Shown one piece after another: positions 1 through 8,595 of a stretch of 64,000 nucleotides of DNA. The DNA is from Segnochrobactrum spirostomi. GTDB taxonomy: Bacteria; Pseudomonadota; Alphaproteobacteria; Rhizobiales; Segnochrobactraceae. The notes below the pieces were generated by a model. The model saw only the letters and a program-made list of their open reading frames with translations, had not been told where the DNA came from and ran no database searches. The position numbers were made by a program, and so were the translations under genes. Within the stretch, counting starts at the first letter, position 1; the number at the start of each line of letters is the position of its first letter. Where the stretch lies: assembly GCF_009600605.1 (NCBI RefSeq), contig NZ_VWNA01000002.1, forward strand, positions 62,001-126,000, given 5' to 3'.

Positions 1-732
1 ATCCTGTCGGAAGACCAGAAGGACGTCTCGAACACCTTCGCCCGCCGGGTCGAGGACCGGTTCGCGACGGTGCGCTGGGAGCCGGGGCCGCAGGGCTCGC
101 CGGTGTTCCCGGACGCGGCGGCGTGGTTCGATTGCGTGACCGAGCGGGTCGTCGAGGCGGGCGACCACGCCATTCTCATCGGGCGCGTCGCGGCCTTCGC
201 GGCGAGCGGCCGCAACGGGCTCGGCTATTCCCGCGGCGCCTATTTCACCCCGAGCCTCGAAGCGCAGGCGGTGCCGGCGGCGGCGGAAGGCTCGGCCCGC
301 GTCGCGGCGGTCGCCGAGCGCGACGGCGCCGTTCTGCTCCTCGAAGGCGACGACGGCAGCTTGCGGCTTCCGGAATATGCGGTGAGCGACGGCGATCCGA
401 CCGGCACGCTCGCCGCCGGCCTTGCGGCCGAGACGGGATGCGCGGCGACGGTCGGCTTTCTCTTCTCGATCTATGCCGATCGCCCGACCGGGCGGCAGCA
501 CGTGGTCTATCGCGCGACCCTCGACGACGCGCAGGCGGCGGGGCATCTCTACCCCCTCGATGCCCTGCCGCTCGACCGCATCGCGAGCGCCCAGGCCAAG
601 GACATCCTGCGGCGCTATGCGAGCGAGCGCGCGCTCGGCAATTTCGGAATCTATGTCGGCAACGAGACGGCCGGGCGGGTGCATCCTCTGACCGAGTCCG
701 CTCAAGCGCTTTCCCGAGGATCGTCCCGATGA
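1..732 (+). CDS. Flavin reductase domain fused to a NUDIX-like domain (5' end outside window)
   Basis: The frame is open from base 1 to the TGA at 730-732, so the start lies upstream. The first ~90 visible residues are typical of the FMN-binding flavin reductase family (LSEDQKDVSNTFA, then DRFATVRWEPG, then AGDHAILIGRV). They are followed by ~110 residues resembling a degenerate NUDIX hydrolase fold (VAAVAERDGAVLLLE, then LAAETGC). Flavin reductases of this family supply reduced FMN to two-component monooxygenases. The gene overlaps the next one, a luciferase-like monooxygenase, by ATGA, so the two are probably the reductase and oxygenase of one system. The NUDIX part shows no complete GX5EX7REUXEEXGU box and may be non-catalytic; that assignment is the weaker half. 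Confidence 0.8.
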   Translation: MLSEDQKDVSNTFARRVEDRFATVRWEPGPQGSPVFPDAAAWFDCVTERVVEAGDHAILIGRVAAFAASGRNGLGYSRGAYFTPSLEAQAVPAAAEGSARVAAVAERDGAVLLLEGDDGSLRLPEYAVSDGDPTGTLAAGLAAETGCAATVGFLFSIYADRPTGRQHVVYRATLDDAQAAGHLYPLDALPLDRIASAQAKDILRRYASERALGNFGIYVGNETAGRVHPLTESAQALSRGSSR

Positions 733-1769
733 AGTTCTCGCTGTTCGTCCACATGGAGCGGCTCGACGCGTCGCAGAGCCACCAGGCGCTCTATGACGAG
801 TTCTGCGCGCTCGCGGAGATCGCCGATCGCGGCGGCATGGCCGCGGTGTGGACCGGCGAACATCACGGGATGGAATTCACCATCGCGCCGAACCCGTTCA
901 TCAACCTCGCCGATCTCGCCCGGCGGACGACGAACGTGCGGCTCGGGACGAGCACGGTGATCGCGCCGTTCTGGCATCCGATCAAGCTCGCCGGCGAGGC
1001 GGCGATGACGGACATCATCAGCGGTGGCCGGCTCGAGATCGGCATCGCGCGCGGCGCCTATTCCTTTGAGTACGAGCGTCTGGTGCCGGGCCTCGACGCC
1101 TGGGGCGCCGGGCAGCGCATGCGCGAGCTGGTGCCGGCGATCAGGGGCATCTGGGCCGGCGACTATGCCCACGACGGCGAGTTCTGGAAATTCCCCGCGA
1201 CGACCTCCTCGCCGAAGCCGCTGCAGGCGCCGCACCCGCCGCTGTGGATCGCGGCGCGCGACCCGTCGAGCCACGAATTCGCCGTCGCCAACGGCTGCAA
1301 CGTCCAGGTGACGCCGCTGTGGAACGGCGACGAGGAAATCGCCAGCCTGATGGCGAAGTTCAACGCCGCTTGCGAGAAGCATTGGGACAAGGAACGGCCG
1401 CGCATCATGCTGCTCGCCCACACTTATGTGGGCACGGACGAGGCCGATCTCGTCCAGGCGGCGAAGGAGATGAGCGTCTACTACAATTATTTCTTCGCTT
1501 GGTTCAAGAACGAGAGGCCGATCCACCAGGGCCTCGTCGAGCGCCTCTCCGAAGAGGACATGGCGGCGAACCCGCAGATCTCGCCCGAGGTGATGCGCAA
1601 GAACCTGCCCGTCGGCACGCCCGATCAGGTGGTCGCCCGCCTGAAGACTTACGAGGCGCTCGGCTACGACGAATATTCGCTCTGGATCGACACCGGCATG
1701 AGCTTCGCGCGCAAGAAGGCGTCGCTCGAACGCTTCATCGCCGAGGTGATGCCGGCCTTCGCGGAGTAG
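729..1769 (+). CDS. LLM-class flavin-dependent monooxygenase
   Basis: 346-residue luciferase-like monooxygenase. The N-terminal TIM-barrel pattern is clear: MKFSLFVHMERLD, then AVWTGEHHG, then NVRLGTSTVIAPFWHP, then GRLEIGIARGAY. It should use reduced FMN and O2 to oxidise a small organic substrate in the cytoplasm. The start ATG overlaps the stop of the flavin reductase gene (ATGA), implying translational coupling, and an aldehyde dehydrogenase starts 4 bases after its stop. The set oxygenase, aldehyde dehydrogenase, NIPSNAP protein and polyamine-type ABC importer suggests oxidative catabolism of an imported amine or heterocycle; the substrate cannot be read from the sequence. Confidence 0.88.
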   Translation: MKFSLFVHMERLDASQSHQALYDEFCALAEIADRGGMAAVWTGEHHGMEFTIAPNPFINLADLARRTTNVRLGTSTVIAPFWHPIKLAGEAAMTDIISGGRLEIGIARGAYSFEYERLVPGLDAWGAGQRMRELVPAIRGIWAGDYAHDGEFWKFPATTSSPKPLQAPHPPLWIAARDPSSHEFAVANGCNVQVTPLWNGDEEIASLMAKFNAACEKHWDKERPRIMLLAHTYVGTDEADLVQAAKEMSVYYNYFFAWFKNERPIHQGLVERLSEEDMAANPQISPEVMRKNLPVGTPDQVVARLKTYEALGYDEYSLWIDTGMSFARKKASLERFIAEVMPAFAE

Positions 1770-1773
1770 AGTC

Positions 1774-3237
1774 ATGGAACGCTTCCGCGCCTATATCGAC
1801 GGCACCTTCACCGACGGCGAGGCGCGCTTCGAAAGCCTCGACCCGGCGACGGGCCGTGCCTGGGCCGAGATGCCGGAAGCGCGCGAGAGCGACGTGGACC
1901 GGGCCGTCGCGGCGGCCGAGCGGGCGCTCTACGACGGTCCGTGGGCGACCATGAACGCGACGGCGCGCGGCAAGCTCCTGTCGCGCCTCGCCGATCTCGT
2001 CGCCGCCAATGCCGGCCGCCTCGCCGAACTGGAGACCCGCGACACCGGCAAGATCATCCGCGAGACCTCGGCGCAGATCGCCTACGTCGCCGAATATTAC
2101 CGCTATTATGCCGGGCTCGCCGACAAGATCGAAGGCAGCGTGCTGCCGATCGACAAGCCGGACATGGATGTCTGGCTGCGCCGCGAGCCGATCGGCGTCG
2201 TCGCCGCGATCGTGCCGTGGAACAGCCAGCTCTTCCTCGCCGCGGTGAAGATCGGCCCGGCACTCGCCGCCGGCTGCACCCTCGTCGTCAAGGCCTCGGA
2301 GGACGGGCCGGCGCCCCTGCTCGCCTTTGCCGAACTCGTCCACGAAGCCGGCTTCCCGAACGGCGTCGTCAACATTTTGACCGGCTTCGGCGCGACCTGC
2401 GGCTCCGCGCTCGCCCGCCATCCGAAGGTCGCCCATGTCGCCTTCACCGGCGGGCCGGAAACGGCACGGGCGATCGTGCGCCATTCGGCCGAGAACCTCG
2501 CCTCGACCTCCCTCGAACTCGGCGGCAAGTCGCCGTTCATCGTGTTCGCCGACGCCGATCTCGAGAGCGCCGCGAACGCCCAGGTCGCCGGCATCTTCGC
2601 GGCGACGGGGCAGAGCTGCGTCGCCGGTTCGCGGCTTCTCGTCGAGCGTAGCGTCAAGGAGCGGTTCCTCGCGATTCTCAAGGCCAAGGCCGAGGCGGTG
2701 CGGATCGGCACGCCGCTCGCCATGGAGACCGAGGTCGGCCCGCTCTGCACCGCCCGCCAGCGCGGACGCATCGAGGCCCTGATCGCCGCGTCGGTCGAAC
2801 GGGGTGCCACGGTCGTCACCGGCGGCACGGCGCTGGCGCAGGACGGCTTCTTCTTCCCGCCGACCATCCTCGATTGCGACGGCACCGATGCGCCGGCGCT
2901 GCGCGAGGAATTCTTCGGCCCGGTTCTCTCCGTCGTCTCTTTCGCCGACGAGGCGGAGGCGCTGCGGCTCGCCAACGACAGCCTCTACGGCCTCGCGGCC
3001 GGGCTCTTCACCAAGGACCTGACGCGCGCCCACCGCATGATGAAGCGGCTGCGCACCGGCATCGTCTGGGTCAACACCTACCGCGCCGTCTCGCCGATCG
3101 CCCCCTTCGGCGGCACCAAGCTCTCCGGCCACGGCCGCGAGGGCGGGCTCGCCGCCGCGCTCGACTTCACCCGCACCAAGACGATCTGGCTGCGGACCTC
3201 CGACGATCCGATCCCCGATCCCTTCGTGATGCGGTGA
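1774..3237 (+). CDS. NAD(P)-dependent aldehyde dehydrogenase
   Basis: 487-residue member of the aldehyde dehydrogenase superfamily, full length. The key residues are present: Asn150 in the IVPWNS motif, Lys173 in VVKASED, the general base Glu248 in LELGGKS, and the nucleophile Cys282 in GQSCVAG. It oxidises an aldehyde to the acid, probably the product of the upstream flavin monooxygenase, since the two genes lie 4 bases apart. The FTGGPE loop replaces the more usual FTGS. It resembles the betaine/aminomuconate-semialdehyde-type branch, but substrate specificity is not assignable. Confidence 0.92.
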   Translation: MERFRAYIDGTFTDGEARFESLDPATGRAWAEMPEARESDVDRAVAAAERALYDGPWATMNATARGKLLSRLADLVAANAGRLAELETRDTGKIIRETSAQIAYVAEYYRYYAGLADKIEGSVLPIDKPDMDVWLRREPIGVVAAIVPWNSQLFLAAVKIGPALAAGCTLVVKASEDGPAPLLAFAELVHEAGFPNGVVNILTGFGATCGSALARHPKVAHVAFTGGPETARAIVRHSAENLASTSLELGGKSPFIVFADADLESAANAQVAGIFAATGQSCVAGSRLLVERSVKERFLAILKAKAEAVRIGTPLAMETEVGPLCTARQRGRIEALIAASVERGATVVTGGTALAQDGFFFPPTILDCDGTDAPALREEFFGPVLSVVSFADEAEALRLANDSLYGLAAGLFTKDLTRAHRMMKRLRTGIVWVNTYRAVSPIAPFGGTKLSGHGREGGLAAALDFTRTKTIWLRTSDDPIPDPFVMR

Positions 3238-3242
3238 GCCCC

Positions 3243-3572
3243 ATGTTCTACGAGGTCCGCACCTATCGGCTGAAGAACGGCGCGGTGCCGGCTTATCTCA
3301 AGGTCGTCGAGGAGGAGGGCATCGCCATCCAGGCGCGCCACCTCGGCACCCTCGTCGCCTACCTCTTCTCCGAGATCGGACCGATCAACGAGATCGTCCA
3401 CATCTGGGCGTTTGACAGCCTGGACGATCGCGAACGCCGGCGCGCCGCGCTGCTCGCCGATCCGGCCTGGCAGGCCTTCCTGCCCAAGATCCGCGACCTC
3501 ATCGAAGTCGCCGAAAACAAGATCATGAAACCGGCTCCGTTTTCACCGGGGCCGCCGACCAAACCGGCCTGA
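3243..3572 (+). CDS. NIPSNAP family protein
   Basis: 109-residue single-domain NIPSNAP protein (MFYEVRTYRLKNG at the N-terminus, then INEIVHIWAFDSLDDRERRRAAL). The ferredoxin-like fold family has no settled enzymatic role, but in bacteria these genes sit inside catabolic operons beside oxidoreductases, as here. It starts 5 bases after the aldehyde dehydrogenase stop and is followed, after 71 bases, by the binding-protein gene of the transporter. It is a soluble protein with no signal peptide. Confidence 0.82.
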   Translation: MFYEVRTYRLKNGAVPAYLKVVEEEGIAIQARHLGTLVAYLFSEIGPINEIVHIWAFDSLDDRERRRAALLADPAWQAFLPKIRDLIEVAENKIMKPAPFSPGPPTKPA

Positions 3573-3643
3573 GAGCCGGGGCTTCCGACGACAGAACATC
3601 GGCCACAAGGCCGGGTCAGCCGACCAACACAGGGGAACACACG

Positions 3644-4654
3644 ATGAAGACCTTGCTTTCCGCCGCGGCCTTCGCCGCTGTCCTCGGCCTCGCGGGTCCC
3701 GCGATGTCGGCAGAGATCGCCTTCGCGAGCTGGGGCGGCACCACCCAGGACGCCCAGAAGGACGATTGGGCCGCGAAGTTCACCGAACAGACCGGCATCA
3801 AGGTGCTCCAGGACGGCCCGACCGATTACGGCAAGATCAAAGCCATGGTCGAAGCCGACAAGGTCACCTGGGACGTCGTCGACGTCGAGGGCGATTATGC
3901 CGTTCAGGCCGGCCAGAACGGGCTTCTCGAGAAGCTCGATTTCTCGGTGATCGACAAATCGAAGCTCGATCCCCGCTTCGTCACCGATTATTCGGTCGGC
4001 AGCTTCTATTATTCGTTCGTGATCGGCTGCAACAAGGACGTGGTGTCGGCCTGCCCGAAGACCTGGGCCGACCTGTTCGACACCAAGAAGTTCCCGGGCA
4101 AGCGCACCTTCTACAAGTGGTCGGCGCCGGGCGTGATCGAGGCCGCCCTGCTCGCCGACGGCGTCGCGCCCGACAAGCTCTATCCGCTCGATCTCGACCG
4201 CGCCTTCAAGAAGCTCGACACCATCAAGAGCGACATCGTCTGGTGGTCGGGCGGCGCGCAGTCGCAGCAACTCCTCGCCTCCGGCGAGGCGCCGTTCGGC
4301 TCGTTCTGGAACGGCCGCCTGACCGCGCTCGCCAAGACCGGGGTCAATGTCGAGACCTCCTGGGATGGCAACATCACGGCGGCCGACGCGCTGGTGATCC
4401 CGAAGGGCACCAAGAACAAGGACGCCGCGATGCGCTTCATCGCGTATGCGACCTCCGCCGCACCGCAAGCCGCCTTCGCCGCGACCACCGGCTACGCGCC
4501 GATCAATCTCGGCTCGCCGGCTCTGATGGACGCAACCGTCGCCGCCACCCTGCCGGACAAGCAGACCGCCACCCAGATCAACGCCGACATGACCTATTGG
4601 GCGAAGAACCGGGACGCCATCGGCGAGCGCTGGTACGCTTGGCAGGCGAAGTGA
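3644..4654 (+). CDS. ABC transporter periplasmic binding protein, polyamine (PotD) type
   Basis: 336 residues with a Sec signal peptide (about residues 1-22, ending PAMSA). The mature start is IAFASWGGTTQDAQ, typical of the family-1/PotD extracellular solute-binding proteins that feed spermidine/putrescine-like importers. It would capture the substrate in the periplasm for the two permeases and ATPase downstream. A strong hairpin lies just after its stop, before the permease genes. The position directly after the monooxygenase/aldehyde dehydrogenase genes suggests that it imports their substrate. The true ligand is unknown. Confidence 0.88.
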   Translation: MKTLLSAAAFAAVLGLAGPAMSAEIAFASWGGTTQDAQKDDWAAKFTEQTGIKVLQDGPTDYGKIKAMVEADKVTWDVVDVEGDYAVQAGQNGLLEKLDFSVIDKSKLDPRFVTDYSVGSFYYSFVIGCNKDVVSACPKTWADLFDTKKFPGKRTFYKWSAPGVIEAALLADGVAPDKLYPLDLDRAFKKLDTIKSDIVWWSGGAQSQQLLASGEAPFGSFWNGRLTALAKTGVNVETSWDGNITAADALVIPKGTKNKDAAMRFIAYATSAAPQAAFAATTGYAPINLGSPALMDATVAATLPDKQTATQINADMTYWAKNRDAIGERWYAWQAK

Positions 4655-4664
4655 GCCCCGCGCA

Positions 4665-4704
4665 GCGCCGTCCGGACGGGCCGGTTCGCCCGGCCGGACG
4701 GCGC
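4665..4704 (+). terminator. GC-rich hairpin between binding protein and permease genes
   Basis: Arms GCGCCGTCCGG (4665-4675) and CCGGACGGCGC (4694-4704) are perfectly complementary. A second stem CGGGC/GCCCG continues inside after one mismatch, giving about 16 pairs. There is no T-tract, so it is more likely an mRNA 3'-end protector or partial attenuator than a full terminator. The permease genes have no other obvious promoter. Confidence 0.6.
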
Positions 4705-4801
4705 GCCGGTGCGCTCTCCTGAAGGTCCGAAATCCGTGGCATGATCTCGCCGATCGGGTCGCCAGATCCGACCGGCGATGCTCTGGAACGACGAGCGGGT
4801 G

Positions 4802-5692
4802 ATGACGAGCATCGAGGCAGCACCGATCGGCAGGCGGGACGGACGCAGCCGTCCGGCCGTCAGCGCGGTCAGACGCGGGCGCTCCTTCCGCCTGCTTCTC
4901 CCCGCGCTTGTTCTCCTCGTCGTGTTCTTCGCGTTGCCGGTGATCGCGCTTCTGCTGCGCAGCGTGCTCGAGCCCTCGCCGGGCTTGCAAAACTATGCCG
5001 CCCTGCTCGGCTCGACCACCTATCTCAGGATCTTCCTCAACACGTTCGAAGTCTCCGCCCTCGTCACGCTGGTGTCGCTGCTGATCGGCTTCCCCGTCGC
5101 CTGGACGCTCGCGATCCTGCCGCGGGCCGCGGCGGCGCCGGTCTTCGCAATCCTGCTTCTGTCGATGTGGACCAACCTCCTGACCCGCACCTATGCGTGG
5201 ATGGTCCTGCTTCAGCGCACGGGACTCATCAACAAGACGCTGATGGGGCTCGGCCTGATCCACGAGCCGCTGCCGCTCGTCAACAACCTCGTCGGCGTCA
5301 CCATCGGCATGACCTACATCATGCTGCCGTTCGTGGTGCTGCCGCTCTACGGGGTGATCCGCAAGATCGATCCGGCGATCCTCCAGGCCGCGGCCTTGTG
5401 CGGCGCGACCCGTTTCCAGGCTCTCGTGCGCGTACTACTGCCCCTCGTCGCCCCCGGCATGGCCGCCGGCGCGCTGATGGTGTTCGTGATGTCGCTCGGC
5501 TATTTTGTGACGCCGGCGCTGCTCGGCGGCACCGCCAACATGATGCTCGCCGAGCTCATCGCCCAGTTCGTGCAATCGCTGGTGAACTGGGGCATGGGCG
5601 GCGCGGCGGCTTTCGTGCTCCTCGTCGTCACCCTCGGTCTCTACGCCCTGCAACTGCGCCTGTTCGGCGCGACCGGGCTCGGGGGGCGCTGA
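4802..5692 (+). CDS. ABC transporter permease, PotB type
   Basis: About 296 residues with roughly six membrane segments, beginning near SFRLLLPALVLLVVFFALPVIALLL. The conserved cytoplasmic EAA loop is visible as AALCGATRFQALVRVLLP. It forms the membrane channel of the polyamine-type importer with the next gene. The ATG at 4802 (MTSIEAAPIG) is preferred over an in-frame ATG at 4778; neither has a strong ribosome site. Its stop is 1 base from the next start codon, so the two permeases are coupled. Confidence 0.88.
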   Translation: MTSIEAAPIGRRDGRSRPAVSAVRRGRSFRLLLPALVLLVVFFALPVIALLLRSVLEPSPGLQNYAALLGSTTYLRIFLNTFEVSALVTLVSLLIGFPVAWTLAILPRAAAAPVFAILLLSMWTNLLTRTYAWMVLLQRTGLINKTLMGLGLIHEPLPLVNNLVGVTIGMTYIMLPFVVLPLYGVIRKIDPAILQAAALCGATRFQALVRVLLPLVAPGMAAGALMVFVMSLGYFVTPALLGGTANMMLAELIAQFVQSLVNWGMGGAAAFVLLVVTLGLYALQLRLFGATGLGGR

Positions 5693-5693
5693 G

Positions 5694-6494
5694 ATGCTGT
5701 TGCAATTCGACCGTCTCGGCTGGTGGCGCTGGGTCCTCGTCGGCATCACCGCCGCCGCGACGATCTTCCTTCTCATGCCGATCGTCTTCATTGCCGCGTT
5801 GTCGTTTGGCTCGTCGCAATGGCTGATCTTCCCGCCGCCGGCGTGGACGCTGCGCTGGTACCGGGAGCTCCTCGCCGATCCGAGCTGGCTCGAGTCCGCC
5901 TGGACGAGCCTTCAGATCGCCTGTCTCGTCACGGTGCTGTCGGTGGCGCTCGGTTTCCTCACCGCGTTCGGCCTGGTGCGTGGTCGCTTTCCTGGCCGGG
6001 AGACGCTGAAGGCGTTCTTCCTGACGCCGATGATCCTACCGGTCGTCATCCTTGCGGTGGCGCTCTACGCTTTCTTCCTCCGCGTCGGGCTCGCCGGCAC
6101 CACGCCGGGCTTCGTCATCGCCCACCTCGTGGTCGCCCTGCCCTTCTCGATCATCGCCATCACCGGCGCGCTCGAAGGCTTCGACAAATCGATCGAGGAC
6201 GCTGCCGTGCTGTGCGGTGCGAGACCCATCGAGGCGGTCGCCCGCGTCACCGTGCCGGCGATCGCCCACGGCCTGTTCTCGGCCGCGGTGTTCTCCTTCC
6301 TCGCCTCCTGGGACGAGGTGGTGCTCGCGATCTTCATGGCGAGCCCGACCTTGCAGACCTTCCCGGTCAAGATCTGGGCGACGCTGCGCCAGGATCTGAC
6401 GCCGGTGATCGCCGCCGCCTCGACCCTGCTCATGGCCTTCACCATCGCCCTCATGGTCCTCGCGGCCTTCGCGCGGAAGGGACGCCGAACGTGA
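5694..6494 (+). CDS. ABC transporter permease, PotC type
   Basis: 266-residue inner-membrane permease with about six hydrophobic segments and the EAA loop CGARPIEAVARVTVP. It pairs with the preceding permease. Its TGA overlaps the GTG start of the ATPase gene (GTGA), a classic coupled junction. Length and motif spacing fit PotC-type subunits. Confidence 0.9.
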   Translation: MLLQFDRLGWWRWVLVGITAAATIFLLMPIVFIAALSFGSSQWLIFPPPAWTLRWYRELLADPSWLESAWTSLQIACLVTVLSVALGFLTAFGLVRGRFPGRETLKAFFLTPMILPVVILAVALYAFFLRVGLAGTTPGFVIAHLVVALPFSIIAITGALEGFDKSIEDAAVLCGARPIEAVARVTVPAIAHGLFSAAVFSFLASWDEVVLAIFMASPTLQTFPVKIWATLRQDLTPVIAAASTLLMAFTIALMVLAAFARKGRRT

Positions 6495-7600
6495 CCGAAC
6501 CTGTCGTGACCGAGCCTTATCTGGAGATCGCCGGCATCCGCCGCGAATATGGCGCCTTCGTCGCGGTTCACGACGTGCGGCTCAGCGTGCGTCGCGGCGA
6601 GTTCATGACCTTTCTCGGCCCCTCGGGCTCGGGCAAGAGCACCACGCTCTATATCCTTGCCGGTCTCGACGTGCCGACTGCGGGCGACATCCGCCTCGAA
6701 GGCCGCTCGCTGCTCCAGACGCCGCCCCACCGGCGCAATATCGGCATGGTGTTCCAGCGCTACACCCTGTTCCCGCATCTCACCGTCGCCGAGAACGTCG
6801 CCTTTCCGCTCGCGGTGCGCCGCCGGCCGAAGGTCGAGATCGAGGCGAAGGTGAAGGAGATGCTGCGCCTCGTCCGCCTCGAAGGCTTCGAGGACCGCAA
6901 GCCGGCGCAGATGTCCGGCGGCCAGCAGCAGCGCGTCGCCCTCGCCCGGGCCCTCGTCTACGACCCGCCGGTCCTGCTGATGGACGAGCCGCTCTCGGCG
7001 CTCGACAAGAAGCTCAGGGAGGAGATCCAGGTCGAGATCCGCCGGATCCACGAGGAGACCGGCGTCACCATCCTCTACGTCACACACGACCAGGAGGAGG
7101 CGCTGCGCCTCTCCGACCGCATCGCCGTGTTCTCGAAGGGCGTCATCGACCAGGTTGGCACCGGCGAGGAGCTCTACGCCAACCCGGCGACGCGCTTCGT
7201 CGCGAACTTCATCGGCGACAGCGATTTTCTCCCCTGCGAGCTCGTCGCCGTCGAGGGCACCAAGGCGAGCATCCGCCTCGCCGGCGGTGCGGTCGTGGGC
7301 GGCATTCCCCTCCACGCGCCGCCGGCGGGCACCGCGCCGCGGGACGGCGGCAGCGCCGCCCTGATGCTGCGCCCGGAGCGTATCGCCCTGCGCGCCGACG
7401 CCGGCGACGGCCCGGCGATCCCCGTCCGCGTGCGGGACATCACCTTCCTCGGCGGCAGCCTCTCGATCGCGACCGAGACGCAAGGCGGCGAGGCGATCAA
7501 TGTGCGGCTGCCGTTCGGCCATCCCGGCGGGAGCGGGCTCGCCCGCGGTGCCGACGTCTGGCTCGGCTTCGACCCGGCGCAGGCCCACGTCTTCCTGTGA
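6491..7600 (+). CDS. ABC transporter ATP-binding protein, PotA type
   Basis: 369 residues. Walker [10 protein letters not shown] is at 43-51, followed by the Q-loop ([13 protein letters not shown]), the signature MSGGQQQR, Walker B ([11 protein letters not shown]), the H-loop (YVTHDQEEA) and a C-terminal TOBE-like region ([10 protein letters not shown]). It energises import through the two upstream permeases. The GTG at 6491 is chosen because it overlaps the permease stop codon; another GTG lies at 6506. This is the last gene of the operon, facing a GntR regulator on the other strand. Confidence 0.92.
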   Translation: MTEPVVTEPYLEIAGIRREYGAFVAVHDVRLSVRRGEFMTFLGPSGSGKSTTLYILAGLDVPTAGDIRLEGRSLLQTPPHRRNIGMVFQRYTLFPHLTVAENVAFPLAVRRRPKVEIEAKVKEMLRLVRLEGFEDRKPAQMSGGQQQRVALARALVYDPPVLLMDEPLSALDKKLREEIQVEIRRIHEETGVTILYVTHDQEEALRLSDRIAVFSKGVIDQVGTGEELYANPATRFVANFIGDSDFLPCELVAVEGTKASIRLAGGAVVGGIPLHAPPAGTAPRDGGSAALMLRPERIALRADAGDGPAIPVRVRDITFLGGSLSIATETQGGEAINVRLPFGHPGGSGLARGADVWLGFDPAQAHVFL

Positions 7601-7632
7601 GGGAATGCCGCGTCCTGTCAGGGAATGCCGCG
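7593..7632. repeat. 20-bp tandem duplication over the operon end
   Basis: TCCTGTGAGGGAATGCCGCG (7593-7612) is followed immediately by TCCTGTCAGGGAATGCCGCG (7613-7632), with one mismatch. The first copy contains the stop codon of the ATPase gene. It looks like a recent slip duplication; no function is evident. Confidence 0.85.
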
Positions 7633-7710
7633 CGCGCGGGCGCCGCGAGCCACATGATCTCGATTTGAGCTATGCCGGGGCGCCGGCGTCTGGGCGCCTC
7701 GCCGCGGTCT

Positions 7711-8424
7711 TCAGCGCCCCTTCGCCGGCTTGGCCGTTTCGGCCTCCGGCTGATCGGCGAACAGGGCGCCGGCGATCGCGGCCGCGCTGCGCACGTGGGC
7801 GAGCGCCGCGGCATGGGCCGCCTCGCCGTCACCGGCGCGGATCGCCTCGACGATGCGGGTCATCTCGGTCGGCCCGGCGGCATCGCGGCCCGGCGTCTTG
7901 ATCGTCATCGAGCGCAGGTGGTTGATGCGCGCGGTGATCGAGTTGACGATCCCCCAGGCGATCTCCTTGCCGGCGGCCTCGAACAGGATGCGGTAGAATT
8001 CCGTCGTCGCCGCGAGCACCTTGGGCCAATCCGGCGTCTCGTAGCCGGAATGGATCGCGGCGAGCGCGGTTTCGAGGTCGGCGACGAAGGTCTTGTCGGA
8101 CGCCTCGGCGCAGGCCCGGGCGGCGATCGCCTCGAGCGCGCCGCGGATCTCGTAGATCTGCGCCGCCTCGGCCGCCGAGGTGCGCGCGACGATGGGACCG
8201 CGGTTGCCGAGCGTGACCACGAGGCCCTCGGATTCGAGGTGGCGCAGCACCTCGCGGACCACCGTGCGGCTGACGCCGAGCTCGACGCAGAGATCGCGTT
8301 CGACGAGCCGCTCTCCGGGCTTGAAGCTGAGATCGATGATCGCCTCGCGCATCTTCTCGAGCGCGAGCTCGCGCAATGTCTTCGCCGGGCGATCGACGAG
8401 GAGAGACCGCTTGCTTTGAACCAT
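7711..8424 (-). CDS. GntR family transcriptional regulator, FCD subfamily
   Basis: About 237 residues. An N-terminal winged helix-turn-helix (LREAIIDLSFKPGERLVERDL-like region, then LGVSRTVVREVLRHLESEGLV) is followed by an alpha-helical FCD ligand-binding domain (IYEIRGALEAIAARACAE, and a late HAAALAHVRSA helix). FCD regulators usually repress catabolic operons until a carboxylic acid or amino-acid-like ligand binds. It is convergent with the monooxygenase/transporter operon and probably regulates it. The ATG at 8424 (MVQSKRSLL) gives the normal family length; the frame stays open further upstream. Confidence 0.88.
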   Translation of the reverse strand: MVQSKRSLLVDRPAKTLRELALEKMREAIIDLSFKPGERLVERDLCVELGVSRTVVREVLRHLESEGLVVTLGNRGPIVARTSAAEAAQIYEIRGALEAIAARACAEASDKTFVADLETALAAIHSGYETPDWPKVLAATTEFYRILFEAAGKEIAWGIVNSITARINHLRSMTIKTPGRDAAGPTEMTRIVEAIRAGDGEAAHAAALAHVRSAAAIAGALFADQPEAETAKPAKGR

Positions 8425-8595
8425 GGCTCCGGACCCGTTCGCCACGCGCGAGCGCGGCGGGCCCGCGAATCGCCCGCGAAGCCCTTCATGTCCTTGGAAT
8501 GCCATATGACGCCGACCAGCGCGAGGGCCAAGGCTCCAACCCGCCCACTGGATCGAGCGAGCCCGGACCACCCTCTTCGCCGGGTCGGTGCGGCC

